Below are positions 10,876 to 21,967 of a DNA stretch of 64,000 nucleotides, one piece after another. The number at the start of each line of letters is the position of its first letter. The first letter of the stretch is position 1. Made by a program: the position numbers and the translations under genes. Below the pieces are notes generated by a model. It was not told the DNA's origin. It searched no databases and saw only the letters and a program-made list of their open reading frames with translations. The DNA is from Phytophthora quininea (lineage: Eukaryota > Oomycota > Peronosporomycetes > Peronosporales > Peronosporaceae): positions 124,001 to 188,000 of the forward strand of contig JAAVTG010000043.1 of the NCBI GenBank assembly GCA_011947345.1, in the 5' to 3' direction.

Positions 10876-13695
10876 CTAGCTGCTTGACCTTTCAATCACG
10901 ACGACTAATTTCTCCTTGCTCCGTTCCTCTGGAGTGCAAACCCACTCAACACGACGAGTCTGGGAACCGTTCTCAGCACAGGCAATCTTGACGCAGCCAA
11001 TGTTGTCGTGCTCCCAATCGTTTCCAAACCTGGACAACTTCATGCAAAACACCACCGCCACAGTCCACTTCTCCTCCCAAAGCGATTCCAACCCAGCGAT
11101 GATTTCTCGCATTATTTCAATGTCAACATGTTCATACCAATGCTTGCATTCGCGCAGAAAAAGCGGAATGTCCGGCATGGTTTGGCTTCCAACGTACACG
11201 CAACATCTTTCTTCATCTGTGTGGCGAACTAGGTGGCCGAAATTGCAGCCGTGCGTACGGGTATCAAGGATGCACTTTGGCCATGCAGCATTTGGTGGGG
11301 CCAGGAACGGGATCACTGCACTTGCCATGTTCGTGAGAGCACCATATCCGTCGAACAGATCACTGGCAGCAATGTCCACATCTCCCTTCGCCTCACGTGC
11401 CTCATCGATGCTCGTAGTTTCTCCATCACCATCGTCGCAGGTTTGAATGTGTCTTGAAACTCGCCAAGCCATCCGGAGAAGAAATCATTGAAAGGGATTC
11501 CTTGCACTCCATTCCGTCGGGACGCACAAAAGATGGCATGAGCTACCATGTTGTCGAACGTGGCGAAAGTGGCGCCCGCGGGAGTTTTACTAAAGAGAGC
11601 TTGTTCTCTTCCAAGTAGGTCGAGAATGTGTGCTTGGTCGAGTTCGCAACTTTGTGTTCGTGGTCGTAGTAGCCCGAATAGGTCTTCCCGCCTAGCACCG
11701 CGAGGGGAAGATTTTTATCGGGTCAATGAGGGTCTGGTCTCGGATCGGGTCACACACTAGAAACGGCAACAAAGTAAGCAGAACGCCGCGATTTCGGCCG
11801 TGCAAATGCAGCATCGGAAGCAAAATGCACCACACCTTGCATGGGACGACGGAAATGCGGCATCGGATTCAAATCCAGGGCATGGTGATCTCCAAAACCG
11901 CTCCAACCACATATTTTGGCTCATACGCATCTTAGGACACGTTTGGTTTCTCACCAGCATATTCTTCAAAGAACAGTAAGATGTGGTAATACTTTTGCTG
12001 ACAGCTGGAGTTCGTGTAGTTGAAGGCAGCTTCAGTTGCTACATGTGAGTGGGTGTCCTCAACGAGCACCAAGGAGGGATGCCTCAGCCTGAAATGACCA
12101 AACGCCGGCTGGGCGACGCAAGATTGCGGGCGAACGGTCGCGGTTGAGCGAAGGAAGCAGCAGCAGAGCCGCGCTTCACAATTAGCAGCAAAGCAGCAGC
12201 AGCAGCATAAGAGGAATAGCCCGCAGAAGTAGCAGCAGCAGGACGCGACAGAGGTAGCCGCGGAACCGCAGTAGCATCAGTGCCGCAGAAGTGTGAGGAC
12301 AACGAGGCTAAGACAATACAAATAGGAGCACCCGCGCGAGTGTGTGTTCCGGCGCGGAGTCAGCCGATTGCTGCTCCGTCGGCCAGCAGTGTTCGAGTTG
12401 AAGTGGTGACGAGCATTACGACCAAAAACATACAAATAGCACCACGAAAACCCGATTGCTTACTTGGTGGTGGAAAACCCCACTGCTTACTGAACATTCA
12501 TCGGAATGCATTTTGAGGACGTGCCGCGAACTTGATAGAAGTGCTCAGAGCAAACAAACTCGTGGGCTGGTCTTCGTTTTACGGATGAAAGACTGCGGGA
12601 CCCGATCCGAGACCAGACCCCTCGGTGGCCCGATAAAAAGTCTACCCCGCGAGGTAAAGCAGCAAGTCATCTTTAACAGCGGGAAAACGAAACACCGGAC
12701 ACCAGCGTTTGCTACCAACTCTCAGCGCGCCACTTGATAACTCCACATCCGTGACGTTTTCATCCTCCAGATTCGCAAAGTGTAGATGCATACTTTGAGC
12801 CAGGTCGTATTTGGTTACGAAAAGTGAAGTTGCCTCTTCAAAGCGAACCATACGAGCTTCTTGGTGCTCTTGAGAGCTGCAGTACTTGAGCAGCGCGCGG
12901 ATGAGGCCGTACATGTACAACCGATCCGACTGGTAGACAGCAGACGAGCAATCAAGCACCTCATTCCCAAGCTTTTCATCCATCTGCGTGACCTCATTAA
13001 ATACAGTTGATATGGATGCAAAGTTGCGATAAATGTGCTGCGAGTTGAGTCCAATGCGAATCGCAGGCCAGTAGAAATACGGTCGACGCCCTGCCAAAGC
13101 AAACGCGAGTTGAGTTTTCCCCATTCCAGACGAACCTTCCACACAAATGAACGGTAATGGCCGCTTCTGGCTGTTGTAGTGGTCATCGATCTTGTCCAGA
13201 ATTTAGTTGCAGTAGTCTTCACAGTTTCTTTTGATCATTTCTCCTCTTTGCCGGTAGTAGTTCAGCTCCGTCTTGTAGATGGTTTGGCTGTCCATCGTCT
13301 CGGAGATCGTACAAGACTTCCCCGAGATATCCACCAGCACATTCACGGGCGCCTCCCTTTGCCAGCTTGAGCTTCCTCCTTCGGAGTTCTCTTAACGTCT
13401 TTCGCAGACAGCCCAGTCCATGCCAATGTAGCTCCCTCGTCCAACGACACCATTCCATCGATACTTTCCACGCCTTTCTCCACGTCTTGTTCCGTCACCA
13501 GCCACTCCTTGTCCTTCGGGTCTTTTTGGTCAAGTAAAGCTGCAGAAATTCGGACTCGCACGTGATCGACACCGCGTTCTCCTCCATGATTGCTATCTTC
13601 AAGTTGTCGACCGTGTCGCTATCATCCAAAATCACCGAAAGCGCAGCCGCGGCTTCGTCAATGACCCCACAGCAGATTGTCGCCTTCGCCATCAC
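10876..13695 (-). pseudogene. Crinkler (CRN) family effector, locus 2, nonsense codon plus transposon
   Basis: The start at 13695 begins a CRN ubiquitin-like N-terminus with LQLYLTKK in place of the usual LFLAK motif, then WLVTEQDVEKG. The P-loop VEGSSGMGKTQ lies near 13130, followed by a domain shared with CRN locus 3 up to the stop near 10876. Disruptions of three sorts exist: minus-one shifts near 13530 and 13350 (possibly assembly error) and another near 11460; an in-frame TAA at 13203-13205, a true substitution; and a 941-bp TIR element at 11706-12646. Without the element the flanks join in frame and match locus 3. Family members enter plant cells and often trigger cell death; this copy cannot be made whole by base correction alone. 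Confidence 0.88.
11706..12646. mobile_element. TIR element (MITE-like, 941 bp) inserted in CRN locus 2
   Basis: The ends form inverted repeats of about 46-48 bp, sharing TTTTTATCGGG and GGTCTGGTCTCGGATCGGGTC-type sequence (left 11706-11751, right 12599-12646). CCGCGAGG flanks both sides (11698-11705 and 12647-12654), read as an 8-bp target duplication; because the ends begin GG/CC, 4 or 6 bp cannot be excluded. No transposase is encoded. The interior has CAG/GCA-rich stretches near 12160-12250. Eight-bp duplications are usual for hAT or P-type elements, but the terminal bases do not match the common hAT CAGGG, so the superfamily is left open. Confidence 0.88.
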
Positions 13696-13859
13696 ACTCC
13701 AAGTTCTAAAGTGATTTCATTATAAAGTGGATGGTCGACGACAGAAAGCGACCAACGTTGGTGATGTGGTCAAACAAATTTCAATACATTGGTCCTTCAC
13801 AACGCTGGCACCAACGCCTCTAGAACTTGCTCCACCAAAAAATTCGTTTAGGGTCGATG

Positions 13860-14530
13860 ATTTCTTTCTGAAAACGCAGAGTGAAATTGCCGTGCGGTGC
13901 TGCGGTTATTCAGCCCTGCGCTAACTTGAAAGAGCTGGCCTTGTGCTGGGTGCTATTGACGGTCGACTCCACTTCGACGAGTATTACAAGAAAAATAAGC
14001 CACTGCCAGAGTTATATGGCAACTGGCAAAATATCGAGGCCTTTGCGGAGGATTTTATCATTCCAGACAGTCCCCTTACGAAATGCTTGCGTCGACTTCG
14101 TGCCCACTGGTATTATCCAGATGACACTTTTCGCTTCAATGCAGCATCGGAAGCTTTATTGGAGATGCTTGAGGAGAATCACAGCCTGGAGTACGTGGAT
14201 GTTGTCGTTCGGCCTGGGCAAGATCAGTATTTTGCTGCCTTCAGAAAATATCATCTCGTACCGATTTACCGACAAAGGCAACCGCTTTCGATGTAATGCA
14301 AACTTCCTCTACTATCCGTTTTGTCATCTCAAACCAACACGAGCTTTCCCGAACTGAACGAGTCGCTCGTGGCAATCATTTTCACGTTTGCGGCACCCTG
14401 TCCACTGCAAATTCTTTTCCGCGAGTCAATTCATATTCAACGTCAAGCAATGGAAACTGGGATGGACGAGAGATACCAACTACAAGGGATTGTGGTGCGG
14501 ACGTGTTGGAGCTTATATTGATGGAAAGCT
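13860..14530 (+). pseudogene. Fragment of an oomycete LRR-like family gene
   Basis: The frame at 13943-14296 (FDEYYKKNKPLPELYGNW, later NHSLEYVDVVV) parallels the minus-strand gene at 44703-46193 (FSKYHKNKQPLPKL, NRNLEYLEILV). A third piece with LVAIIFTFA near 14360 corresponds to the other copy's LSIIFAFAGTPVTR end. Only the C-terminal third is present and it needs at least two frame changes. The function of the family is unknown; the Leu-rich repeats suggest protein binding. Confidence 0.7.
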
Positions 14531-14561
14531 GCCCGAATCGGTGGGTATTCTGCGTGTTTAC

Positions 14562-15130
14562 TTACACTTGGGCCATCTCACGGTTGGCGTAGGCTTTCTT
14601 ACCACGAGAACTGCCGGACTCACCAAACGTAAAGTCTTCGGCTTGTGGGCCGTTGTAGATTGGGATGGCGCCGGTGGTGAAGAGGATGTCGACCACGATG
14701 CCAATCGTCACCATGAACATGGTCACGTCCGCCGTAATGATGTTGGAGCACTGGAAGTCGCACACTTCCTGGAGCAGAATCTTGATGTCTTCGTCCGTGT
14801 TGGAGCAGATTGACGTGCCAACGGGGCAGCAGCCACCGCCACTGCAGACGCGAAACTGAATAGGAGCCACACCGAGTCGAACAGGATGAGGGAGCGTTGG
14901 CTGGGCAGACGAAGTTTTCGGACGTCGAAAGCGAGCACTCGGACCGTCATGGTGATGATCACAAGAGCTGCCACCACGATAAGAAAGTAGACTTGCTTGC
15001 CCGAGCGGAACATTTCTTGGCCATAGTCGCAGCTCTTGATGCCGCCGGAGCCTGCCGTTCCTGCAGCAATCAATGCCAGGATAATGGTCAACACCCGGAC
15101 TGCCACCGGGATATGCTGGTTCACGTTCAT
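14562..15130 (-). CDS. MARVEL-like four-TM membrane protein
   Basis: MNVNQHIPVAVRVLTIILAL begins a protein with four hydrophobic segments, at about residues 9-26, 47-66, 80-100 and 137-157, a topology typical of MARVEL-domain proteins in vesicle and membrane apposition sites. The small extracellular loop carries paired Cys residues (CSNTDED to CDFQC). A missing base in a C-run near 14826 splits the frame after AVAVAAA; correcting it yields about 190 residues ending KKAYANREMAQV. ATG at 15130 is preferred because it starts directly before the first hydrophobic segment. The domain assignment is from topology, not a motif. Confidence 0.7.
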
Positions 15131-15357
15131 CTTGGAAGTTGGAGGACTGAAGTCGTTTCCGAGGAGAAATCGAGAGTGAACGGAGGTTGCAACCACTGCA
15201 AGAAACGAATGTTACGCGATCGAGCTCCATCGTTTTATCATCCTCGCAACCAACACACTTTGGTATTTTTACGTAGTCGACGTATTTTTGAAGATGCCCA
15301 GGAAAATGTGTGCTGATCAACGGTTCTTACTACCATCGAGCACAACGTCGGGCATTG

Positions 15358-16790
15358 ATGCTCGGTTCAAAGTCGCTCAACCAACTGCAGCCACTGGAAG
15401 TGCAGAAAGAAGTTCCTTCTTCGTATGACAGCGATGACTATGATGAAAGTGACGAAGACTACGATGAAGACAGTGACGAGGACTACGAGGAAGACGACGA
15501 CGATGAGCCGGCACTTGGCCCCCTGCAAAGATTATCAAACGCATTAAAGTCCAAGCAGCAGCGCATGCTAGCCGAACGTCGACACCCAGTTCTTGAGTGG
15601 AAAGAAGTAGCTCGATGGCATTCTGAAAACGCCGAAGGTTGGGCTGCTGCTGAACAAGAGCAAAGACGACGCGAGACTCGACTAGCCGACAAGTTGGCAC
15701 GTCGAGAACGCAAGTCGAAGCGCAAAGCTCAACGGAAGTTCACGAAGCAAAAAGAAGTCGAATTTCGCACGTTGCTCGAGGAATACAGCATGGCCATCGC
15801 CAAAAGCGAGAAGCGAACAGCACTACTAACGCAGTTTTCCAAAGAGAATCGATTAGTAGAGAAGCAGAAGTTAGCAGCTCTCAAAGCTGTTAAGCAAGCC
15901 GATCAGCTGCGTGAAGTTGCAGAGAAGATTGCGCTTGCAGAGAAACAGGATGAAGAGCTGCAGCAAGCCACCATGAGAAAACTGCAGGAATGTATCGACG
16001 GTTCTCAAGAAATAGGGAGACGGTGTGGGGTACTCCCCGCCATCAACACGCCGTCTCCTCGAACACCTGAAGAGCAGGACGAGAACTCGAAGATGTTAGT
16101 GCTCAGAGTCAACACTGCTCTCAATTCAACCCCAACGACACAAAGTCGAATACTGCGATACATCCAGCATCTGCTGGGAAGCGACAGTTCTTCACCATAA
16201 ACCTGAAGCGTTGCAAGCACGTCGAAGAGCTTCGGGGTGAGCGCATTGGAGATCGAGGGGCAAAAGAACTCGCTCGATCTTTGCTCACTGGTGCATGTCC
16301 ACGCGTTCAAAGCATTCACTTGGGCTGGAACCTCGTCAAGTACTCTGGAATTGCTGCGTTGGCGGACTGCTTTACTCGCGGAGCATGCGCAATGTTACAG
16401 GAGCTGGATCTGCGGTGCAACAATGTCGACAGCAAGGGCATCGTCGCCTTGCTCACTGCTCTGGAAAAAGGCGCTCTCCCAGAACTGCTCGATTTTAGTC
16501 TCCAGGGAAACCTGCTGGGCGACGAAGGCGCTCGAGCGTTGGCTCATGCGTTCTTCAAAGGGACACTTCGCGGACTACGAAACATTGACATCCGTCAGAA
16601 CAGAATTCGCAACGACGGCGTTCAGGCGCTTTGGAACGTGTTCACTACTTCGAATTTCAGGCGATTCTGCCCAAAGCTCCAGCTACTCGATATGCGACGC
16701 AACGACGCCCATGGCGCTCTCACTCGATCGTTTTGTCCTTGCCCCCATATCTCGAATTCTAACGTCAATGTATCACATGAAGGAAGCTGA
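15358..16790 (+). CDS. Acidic coiled-coil protein with C-terminal leucine-rich (RNI-like) repeats
   Basis: After ATG at 15358 comes a DE/Y-rich stretch (SDDYDESDEDYDEDSDE) and a long charged coiled coil (about 15540-16000). The second part (from about 16180) has ribonuclease-inhibitor-type repeats: IGDRGAKELARSLL, VQSIHLGWN, LQELDLRCNNVDSKGI, LLDFSLQGNLLGDEGARAL, NIDIRQNRIRNDGV. The two parts are in different frames, joined by one missing G near 16178; coding continues without an intron signal, so a single protein of about 475 residues is likely. No enzymatic motif. It is divergent from the MARVEL-like gene (227-bp gap). Confidence 0.72.
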
Positions 16791-16857
16791 TGCGTTCTTG
16801 ATCTCTTGCGTCCTACAATGCGTTAGAACGTAAGCACACAGCCGAAAACAAAAAGGA

Positions 16858-17370
16858 CTACAGCAGTACGTACACGCTCCGAATGAAGACAGCTTGGTTG
16901 ATGGTCGAGATCGACTCGGGTAGACGCAGCGTTGGTTTCTCGATCCCCAGATTTTGCAAAGCTGCAATAAACGATCAGTTGTGAACTTGGATAATCTTTA
17001 CATATAGTCAATCTCGCCACCTCGGTTGTATTGCTCAGGCGTAATTGTCCCCTGCTCTTTGATGTCGAACGCAGCAAACTTCGCCTTCAAATCGTTTTCC
17101 TCGAAAAAGGGCACCTACGTATAGAAGGCAAACCATTAGCGCAGCATCCACTCATACAAGCAAGAACGTTGTTCGTACATGGCTCTGCTCTTGTTTCGCC
17201 TTTCGTATCTCGCCAAGTTGCTGAACGAGAAATTCACGAGGGTTTGCCGGTCGGTGGTAGAGTAAGAGCGTTCCCAGACCTTCAAATAGCTCCTTGATGC
17301 CGTGCGAAGCCATGTACAGCTCGGCACGGACCTTGGGGTCCTTCGTGTTGATCTCTGGCGCTTTGCTCAT
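16858..17370 (-). CDS. EFCAB10-like EF-hand protein, probable ciliary factor
   Basis: Exons 17370-17179, 17114-17021 and 16961-16858 give 129 residues. The N-terminal half (AELYMASHGIKELFEGLGTL, then RPANPREFLVQQL) resembles a dimerisation/docking (RIIa-like) fold, and the second half a degenerate EF hand (FAAFDIKEQGTITPEQYNRA). This order matches EFCAB10, a cilium-associated family. ATG at 17370 (MSKAPEINTKD) is chosen; the frame is open to an earlier ATG at 17481. Splice phases agree at both introns and no frameshift is needed. It lies directly downstream of ATP23 on the same strand. Confidence 0.75.
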
Positions 17371-17534
17371 CCTACGTTCCATCCGCTTGCTGAAAAGGTG
17401 ATCAAATGCTTCCAAAGAGACGCTGGATCCAACCGTCGTCTCAAAATGCGCTAGGAAGCTCGACCACCTCAGATCATACATTGTACTCGCCCTCTATTTC
17501 TCGCGATTTAATCCTCTCGCTGAAATGAACGAAA

Positions 17535-18391
17535 TTATTTCCCAGGAAACGGGCTCTGGTCCGCATAGCACTGCTCAAACATTTTGTCCACTTCATCGCA
17601 AGCCTCCGCTGGAAACATCGACTGCGAATCATATCGTCAACAGCAATAGGGAAAATTCCTCACAAGTTTCAGGAACGTACACTTGTAGACCGAATGGCGT
17701 GCTCGCGAACGCAGCGGGCGTTGAGCCACCGTGCGCTCTTCTGGAAAAACTCCACATCTGGCAGCACAGTCTCCAGCAGTTTGGCCTTCTGATAGCACTC
17801 GGACTCTCGAGCCGATCGGATCTCACTGCAAAATAACGCGTCAATATTTACAGAGAATGAAGAAAATGGTAGTACCTCACCTGCACGCCAGAATATCTGC
17901 CTTGGTGATGTCCATCTTCCTCACAGTGAACTGTAAACTCTTGTCAGCCTCACGTTTTTTTTAAATAATAAAATGTCTTACGTCGTAGGCGTGGATCAGT
18001 TCATGGACCATGGTCTCCTCCACTTCTTTTGATGAATGAAGGCGATTGGCACAGAACACCACAGTCGGCGGCGGCGCTGAGAAGAAAGCTCGAGCATTAC
18101 CCTCCGGTCCTGACAAACAAAAACATTAGCTTATAAATATGTTAAAGAAAATGATACCCAAAATGTTACCATCATCGCGACATTCGAGGCACACGAAGTC
18201 GATGGCCGAGAGGTTGCTCGAGCCCTCCGCTTTCTGCTGCGCCAAGAACTGCACCCAAAATAGGTCACAAAACGGGTATCCTACACGTCCACCCAGCCAG
18301 CAACCACCTTGTTGATGATGTTCACGATGTGTCTTGGTCGCCGCTGCTGCAGCGCCGCCTGCACTGCGTCCTCGCACTCGTGGAGCTCCAT
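17535..18391 (-). CDS. ATP23: ATP23-type mitochondrial inner membrane metalloprotease
   Basis: Exons 18391-18308, 18248-18170, 18109-17982, 17930-17881, 17825-17681 and 17621-17535 keep phase throughout. The zinc-protease motif is MVHELIHAYD (HExxH) in exon 3. It is followed by the family's Cys-rich tail: LACSEIRSARESECY, then NARCVREHAIRS and FEQCYADQSPF. In yeast ATP23 processes the Atp6 precursor and assists F0 assembly; the human homologue is XRCC6BP1/KUB3. Length is about 205 residues. The gene starts 114 bp from the divergent dehydrogenase gene. Confidence 0.88.
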
Positions 18392-18505
18392 CTGCTAGAA
18401 GAACCGATATGGGTAAATGGGTAAAATCGAAAGATCAATACCTACTCCCTAGCATACGTCATGACTAGCCACCTTGAACTTTACGTCAACACTCTTCGAT
18501 TCGCA
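18392..18505. promoter_or_regulatory. Bidirectional promoter region, ATP23 / dehydrogenase
   Basis: Only 114 bp separate the ATGs of ATP23 (minus) and the short-chain dehydrogenase (plus). Both promoters must lie here or within neighbouring 5' introns. No convincing initiator motif was seen. Confidence 0.5.
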
Positions 18506-19591
18506 ATGCGCTTCGACAAGCGAGGTGGGGATTATATAAGCTGTACTTGTATATACATTTACTGATCGGTGGTTAAACGCAGTGGCGATTGTGACTGGAG
18601 CGGGGAACGGACTGGGGCGAGCGTATGCCGAACAGTTGGGCAAACTGGGGTCCAATGTGCTGGTGAACGACCCGCAGAAGTCTGCAGCCGATCAGGTGGC
18701 TCGAGGCCTGGGGAGTCAGCTCTGGCCAACTACGATAGCGTGGAGGAGGGCCAGAAAGTGGTGGATGCAGCACTGGAAAAGTGTATGCGTTTATATTATT
18801 TTCTTAAATGAAACTGTAGATATATGCTAACACGTGTCTGTAGGGGCCGTGTGGATATCTTGGTGAACAATGCCGGTATAATTCGGGACAGTTCCTTTGC
18901 CAAGATGACACAGCAGCAATGGGATGAGGTGTACAAGGTGCATCTGGAAGGCACCATGAAGTACGGAGTTAGTAGCGATGATTTAGTTGGGAAGGAGTTT
19001 AATGATCTTGCTACGTTTGCAGAATGACGAAGGCGTCGTGGGATGTCATGCAAAAGCAGGAGTTTGGTCGCATTGTCAACATCGCGTCTGCGTCGGGGCT
19101 CTACGGGAACTTTGGGCAAGCCAACTACTCGGCAGCGAAGCTGGGCATCGCTGGCCTCACGTTCACGCTGTGCAAGGAAGGCGCCAAGAGAAATATTTTG
19201 GCCAACGTTGTCGCGCCGTTGGCCAAGTCGCAGATGACGGAGGGACTGCTGGAGAAGGAGCTGAACGATAAACTCACGCCGGAAAGCGTCGCTGCTTTCG
19301 TCGCGTAAGAATTTTTTTTTTGCTAGACTCTTAGCTGACGATTTTCTTTTGGTTAGGTACCTGTGCCACGAGAGCTGCACGCGCTCCGGCAACGTGTACG
19401 AAGTTGGCGGCGGCTGGATTGCTCAGGCACGCTGGCAACGCTCTCGTGGAGTCGTATTCCCTCGAGACGAACTCTCCATCGAGAACATTGCCGCCCAAAT
19501 CGACGACATCGAAGACTTTGACGTTGAGCCTACCCGGTACCCAAGAAGTCTACAAGACAGCATCGCCTACGTCCAAAGCATTCTCAAGTAG
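18506..19591 (+). CDS. Short-chain dehydrogenase of the HSD17B4/MFE-2 type
   Basis: Exons 18506-18524, 18583-18790, 18844-18960, 19023-19304 and 19357-19591. MRFDKR then [13 protein letters not shown] gives the TGxxxGxG nucleotide-binding loop; NNAG follows in exon 3, and the catalytic residues lie in [20 protein letters not shown] (Ser, Tyr, Lys). The sequence pattern matches the (3R)-hydroxyacyl-CoA dehydrogenase domain of peroxisomal multifunctional enzyme type 2 (fatty-acid beta-oxidation). The hydratase and SCP2 domains found in animal MFE-2 are absent. It ends near residue 305 with no clear C-terminal peroxisome signal (SILK). One G is missing near 18709 (CTGGGGAGT). Confidence 0.86.
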
Positions 19592-19702
19592 CTGTGATGA
19601 TGTTCAAAGTGCTACAGTCATGAAACTCTAGCAGCCAAAATAAGAGTACATTTCTTGCGGTTATGGTAGCTGAAGCTGGCTGCTATTCGTAGACGCGCTC
19701 GC

Positions 19703-19983
19703 TCACTTGAGCTTGTTGCTGGCGACATTGAAGGGGTTCTTCTTGGCCGCGTTGTCGGCGGTTTTGGCGGACGCGTCCCCTAGTAGGTACTCGAGCGAGA
19801 ACTTGTCCGTGACCTTCTGCTGGGGGTCTTGTGCGTCTTTTTGACCTTGAGTAGCCGGTTGCTGGGCACGTCGAACGGGCTCTTGCCGGCGTTGAGCGTG
19901 GCCAGGTTGAACTTGTCCGCGAGCTTCGGGTCCTGGCGGCGGCGCAGAGCGGCGGCCGCGGACGGGATTAGTCGAGACGCCAT
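19703..19983 (-). CDS. Small two-repeat protein with a mitochondrial-type presequence
   Basis: MASRLIPSAAAALRRR resembles a mitochondrial targeting peptide. Two related modules follow: DPKLADKFNLATLNAGKSPF with DVPSNRLLK, and VTDKFSLEYLLGDA with KKNPFNVASNKLK. Each has the pattern DKF-[NS]-L, a linker, then PF-x-V-x-SN-x-L. The module boundary contains one missing G near 19845. About 93 residues after correction. No family is recognised, and the repeat conservation suggests a real protein. It converges on the dehydrogenase gene (111-bp gap). Confidence 0.6.
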
Positions 19984-21004
19984 GGTGTTCTTTGTAAGGA
20001 GCTTGATTACTTGAGCGCTTTGAAGCAAGTTGTGAAGTGAGGGCTGTATGTCGATGGGTTGTGGGCACATTTAACGTCGCGCAACGTCACAGATTCCACG
20101 GAAAACGTATAACTTCAACATGGCCGTTTATACAGCATTAGTATGGATATTGAACCTGTGGAAAAATAATACCCGCAGAAGATGAATGTATAGAATGCCA
20201 TCTATACTTAGCCGCGTTTTGTGTAGAGGTTGAAGCCAGCGCAATCGTGGCCGCACATTGGCCACCACAAGAGCATTCTTAGCAGGATGAACTAGTTCAG
20301 CGCGAGTCACCGTGTCGGAGAACTACATTTGTTCAACTGCCGCCATTTGATAAGCGGCACCAGTCGAGAGAGCAAATCTATAAATCCTCCTGAACACTTG
20401 CCAACGTGTTCTAGCTGCCGTCGTCGGTATTGCCGGCGATTATTTGCCGCAGCAAGCAGGCCTCAACGTCCAAAACGTATCCATGTCAAATGTATCCAAC
20501 TCCACTTCAACTTTGGATTTCGGCACAACTTCATCGGCTTTCTCACGGACCGCATGCTGCGTTTGAGGGCCATGTCGAGGTGGCATTCATTGCGGCGAGC
20601 GAGCGAGAGCTGTCAGTGCCCCCGCCTCACAGCGTCGAACAGTCGTCTCCACCATTCGGCGACACCGCGTTCATGGCTCAACTCTGGTCAACAATGTGCA
20701 TCGAAGACCGCTGTTTGTCAACGTGGTAGAGCTCTCCACAGACAAGAACTCTTGATCTTACCCGCCGTTGGTCGCGTAGACACATTGTACTCCTTGATCA
20801 CTCCATAGCCTTGCAAGGCACACGAAATAGCCGCCCCCACACCTGATCCCGAGAAAGCTGTTCACTGCGAGCCGCACACTTGCGGGATCATACGCTGTCC
20901 CAAACAGATACCGTCCGTAAGCTGATCGGCTCGAAAACAAGTGAGCCACCGCACAATACCCGTCCGGCCAGCGCCGCGACCGCGAACATCGACCACCACG
21001 GAAG
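19984..21004. other. Intergenic region without recognised genes
   Basis: Several short open frames exist on both strands, but none has family motifs, good start context or repeats, and they overlap one another. The last 60 bases form the promoter of the secreted repeat protein. Confidence 0.55.
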
Positions 21005-21019
21005 ATCATTCTCCAACTT
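21005..21019 (+). promoter_or_regulatory. Oomycete initiator (Inr) of the secreted repeat protein
   Basis: ATCATTCTCCAACTT matches the oomycete initiator consensus GCTCATTYYNCAWTTT at its core and sits 47 bases before the ATG at 21066, the usual distance. A CT-rich stretch follows. Confidence 0.6.
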
Positions 21020-21065
21020 GCCTCCAAGTTCCAACATCCACCTCGCACTAACCCACACGAGCCTC

Positions 21066-21608
21066 ATGAAGGTCATTTCTGCCATCGCTCTCATCGCCGC
21101 CGCCCTCCAGTTGTCGTGCGCCCACGCACAGCTCGACTTGGTTCGGGCCAACGCCATCGACGCCAACCATGTCGCCGATGTGTCTGCACCACCGCTCCCG
21201 CAGCTCCCGAAGCTCCCAGTGGTCAGCCGAAAGCTGCGCGGTGGCGACGATCGCGCCTTGAAGGAGTCTGCTGACGAGCGACAGCTGCAGCTCGACTTGG
21301 TCCGGTCGAACGATGTCGACGTCAACCACGTTGCCGACGTCACCGCGCCACCGTTCCCGAACCTCCCAGCGGTTCCCGCACTCGGCCGAAAGCTTCAGCT
21401 CGACCTGGTGCACCTCAACGACATCAACGCTAACCACGTCGTCAACGTGAACTCACCGGACAACTCACCAGACACCCCCGCAGTGAAGGCCTCGGCTCAA
21501 AAGCGGCAACTACTGCTCGACTTGGTCCACCTGAACGACATCGCTGTCGACCAAGTTGACCAAGTAGATTCTTCCCCGCTTCGACGAACCTCCCTCCCCG
21601 CCATGTAG
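21066..21608 (+). CDS. Secreted repeat protein (QLDLV-type repeats)
   Basis: MKVISAIALIAAALQLSCAH is a clear signal peptide with cleavage expected after AHA. The mature chain has four copies of a 20-residue module: QLDLVRANAIDANHVADV, QLDLVRSNDVDVNHVADV, QLDLVHLNDINANHVVNV and LLDLVHLNDIAVDQVDQV, separated by Pro-rich linkers. Basic pairs before copies (RKL, ERQ, KRQ) could be processing sites. 180 residues, no Cys in the mature part, no RxLR-EER. A smaller protein of similar organisation is at 60872. The role is unknown; secretion and repeats suggest an apoplastic or cell-wall protein. Confidence 0.8.
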   Translation: MKVISAIALIAAALQLSCAHAQLDLVRANAIDANHVADVSAPPLPQLPKLPVVSRKLRGGDDRALKESADERQLQLDLVRSNDVDVNHVADVTAPPFPNLPAVPALGRKLQLDLVHLNDINANHVVNVNSPDNSPDTPAVKASAQKRQLLLDLVHLNDIAVDQVDQVDSSPLRRTSLPAM

Positions 21609-21967
21609 CAACCGTTAACGCCTTCATAGATAGAGTTTTCATCCACACAATAGTCGGCTACCAATCGAGCTTTCAAATGTTCCGCAGGACAGATCTCCCC
21701 GACGGTCGTAGAGCATAGCCCTGTCAACCGCGTTTATTTGAAAGGACTCCTTGTGCCCGTTGCAAACCATATTCGTTCCTTTCGCCTCAACGCTCCTATG
21801 GATATTCCACGCGGAAGCATTGCAAGCGTTCGTCCACGGTCCGCATGATTGCTTCGGCATCATCCAACTGCGCCTCAAGGAGAGTCGTTCGGGCCAAAGC
21901 CTCTTGATTAAAAACAACCTTACCTTCACTTTTGACTACGTATTATTTCTATCGCTATGTGTTTCCC
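21609..21967. other. Intergenic spacer
   Basis: No gene recognised. It holds the 3' flanks of the secreted repeat protein and of the convergent Cys-rich secreted protein. Confidence 0.5.

Noticed and set aside
12160..12260. CAG/GCA-rich tract as a microsatellite or poly-Ser/Ala gene
   Set aside because: It is interior, non-coding sequence of the TIR element; repeats are irregular and frames lack starts.
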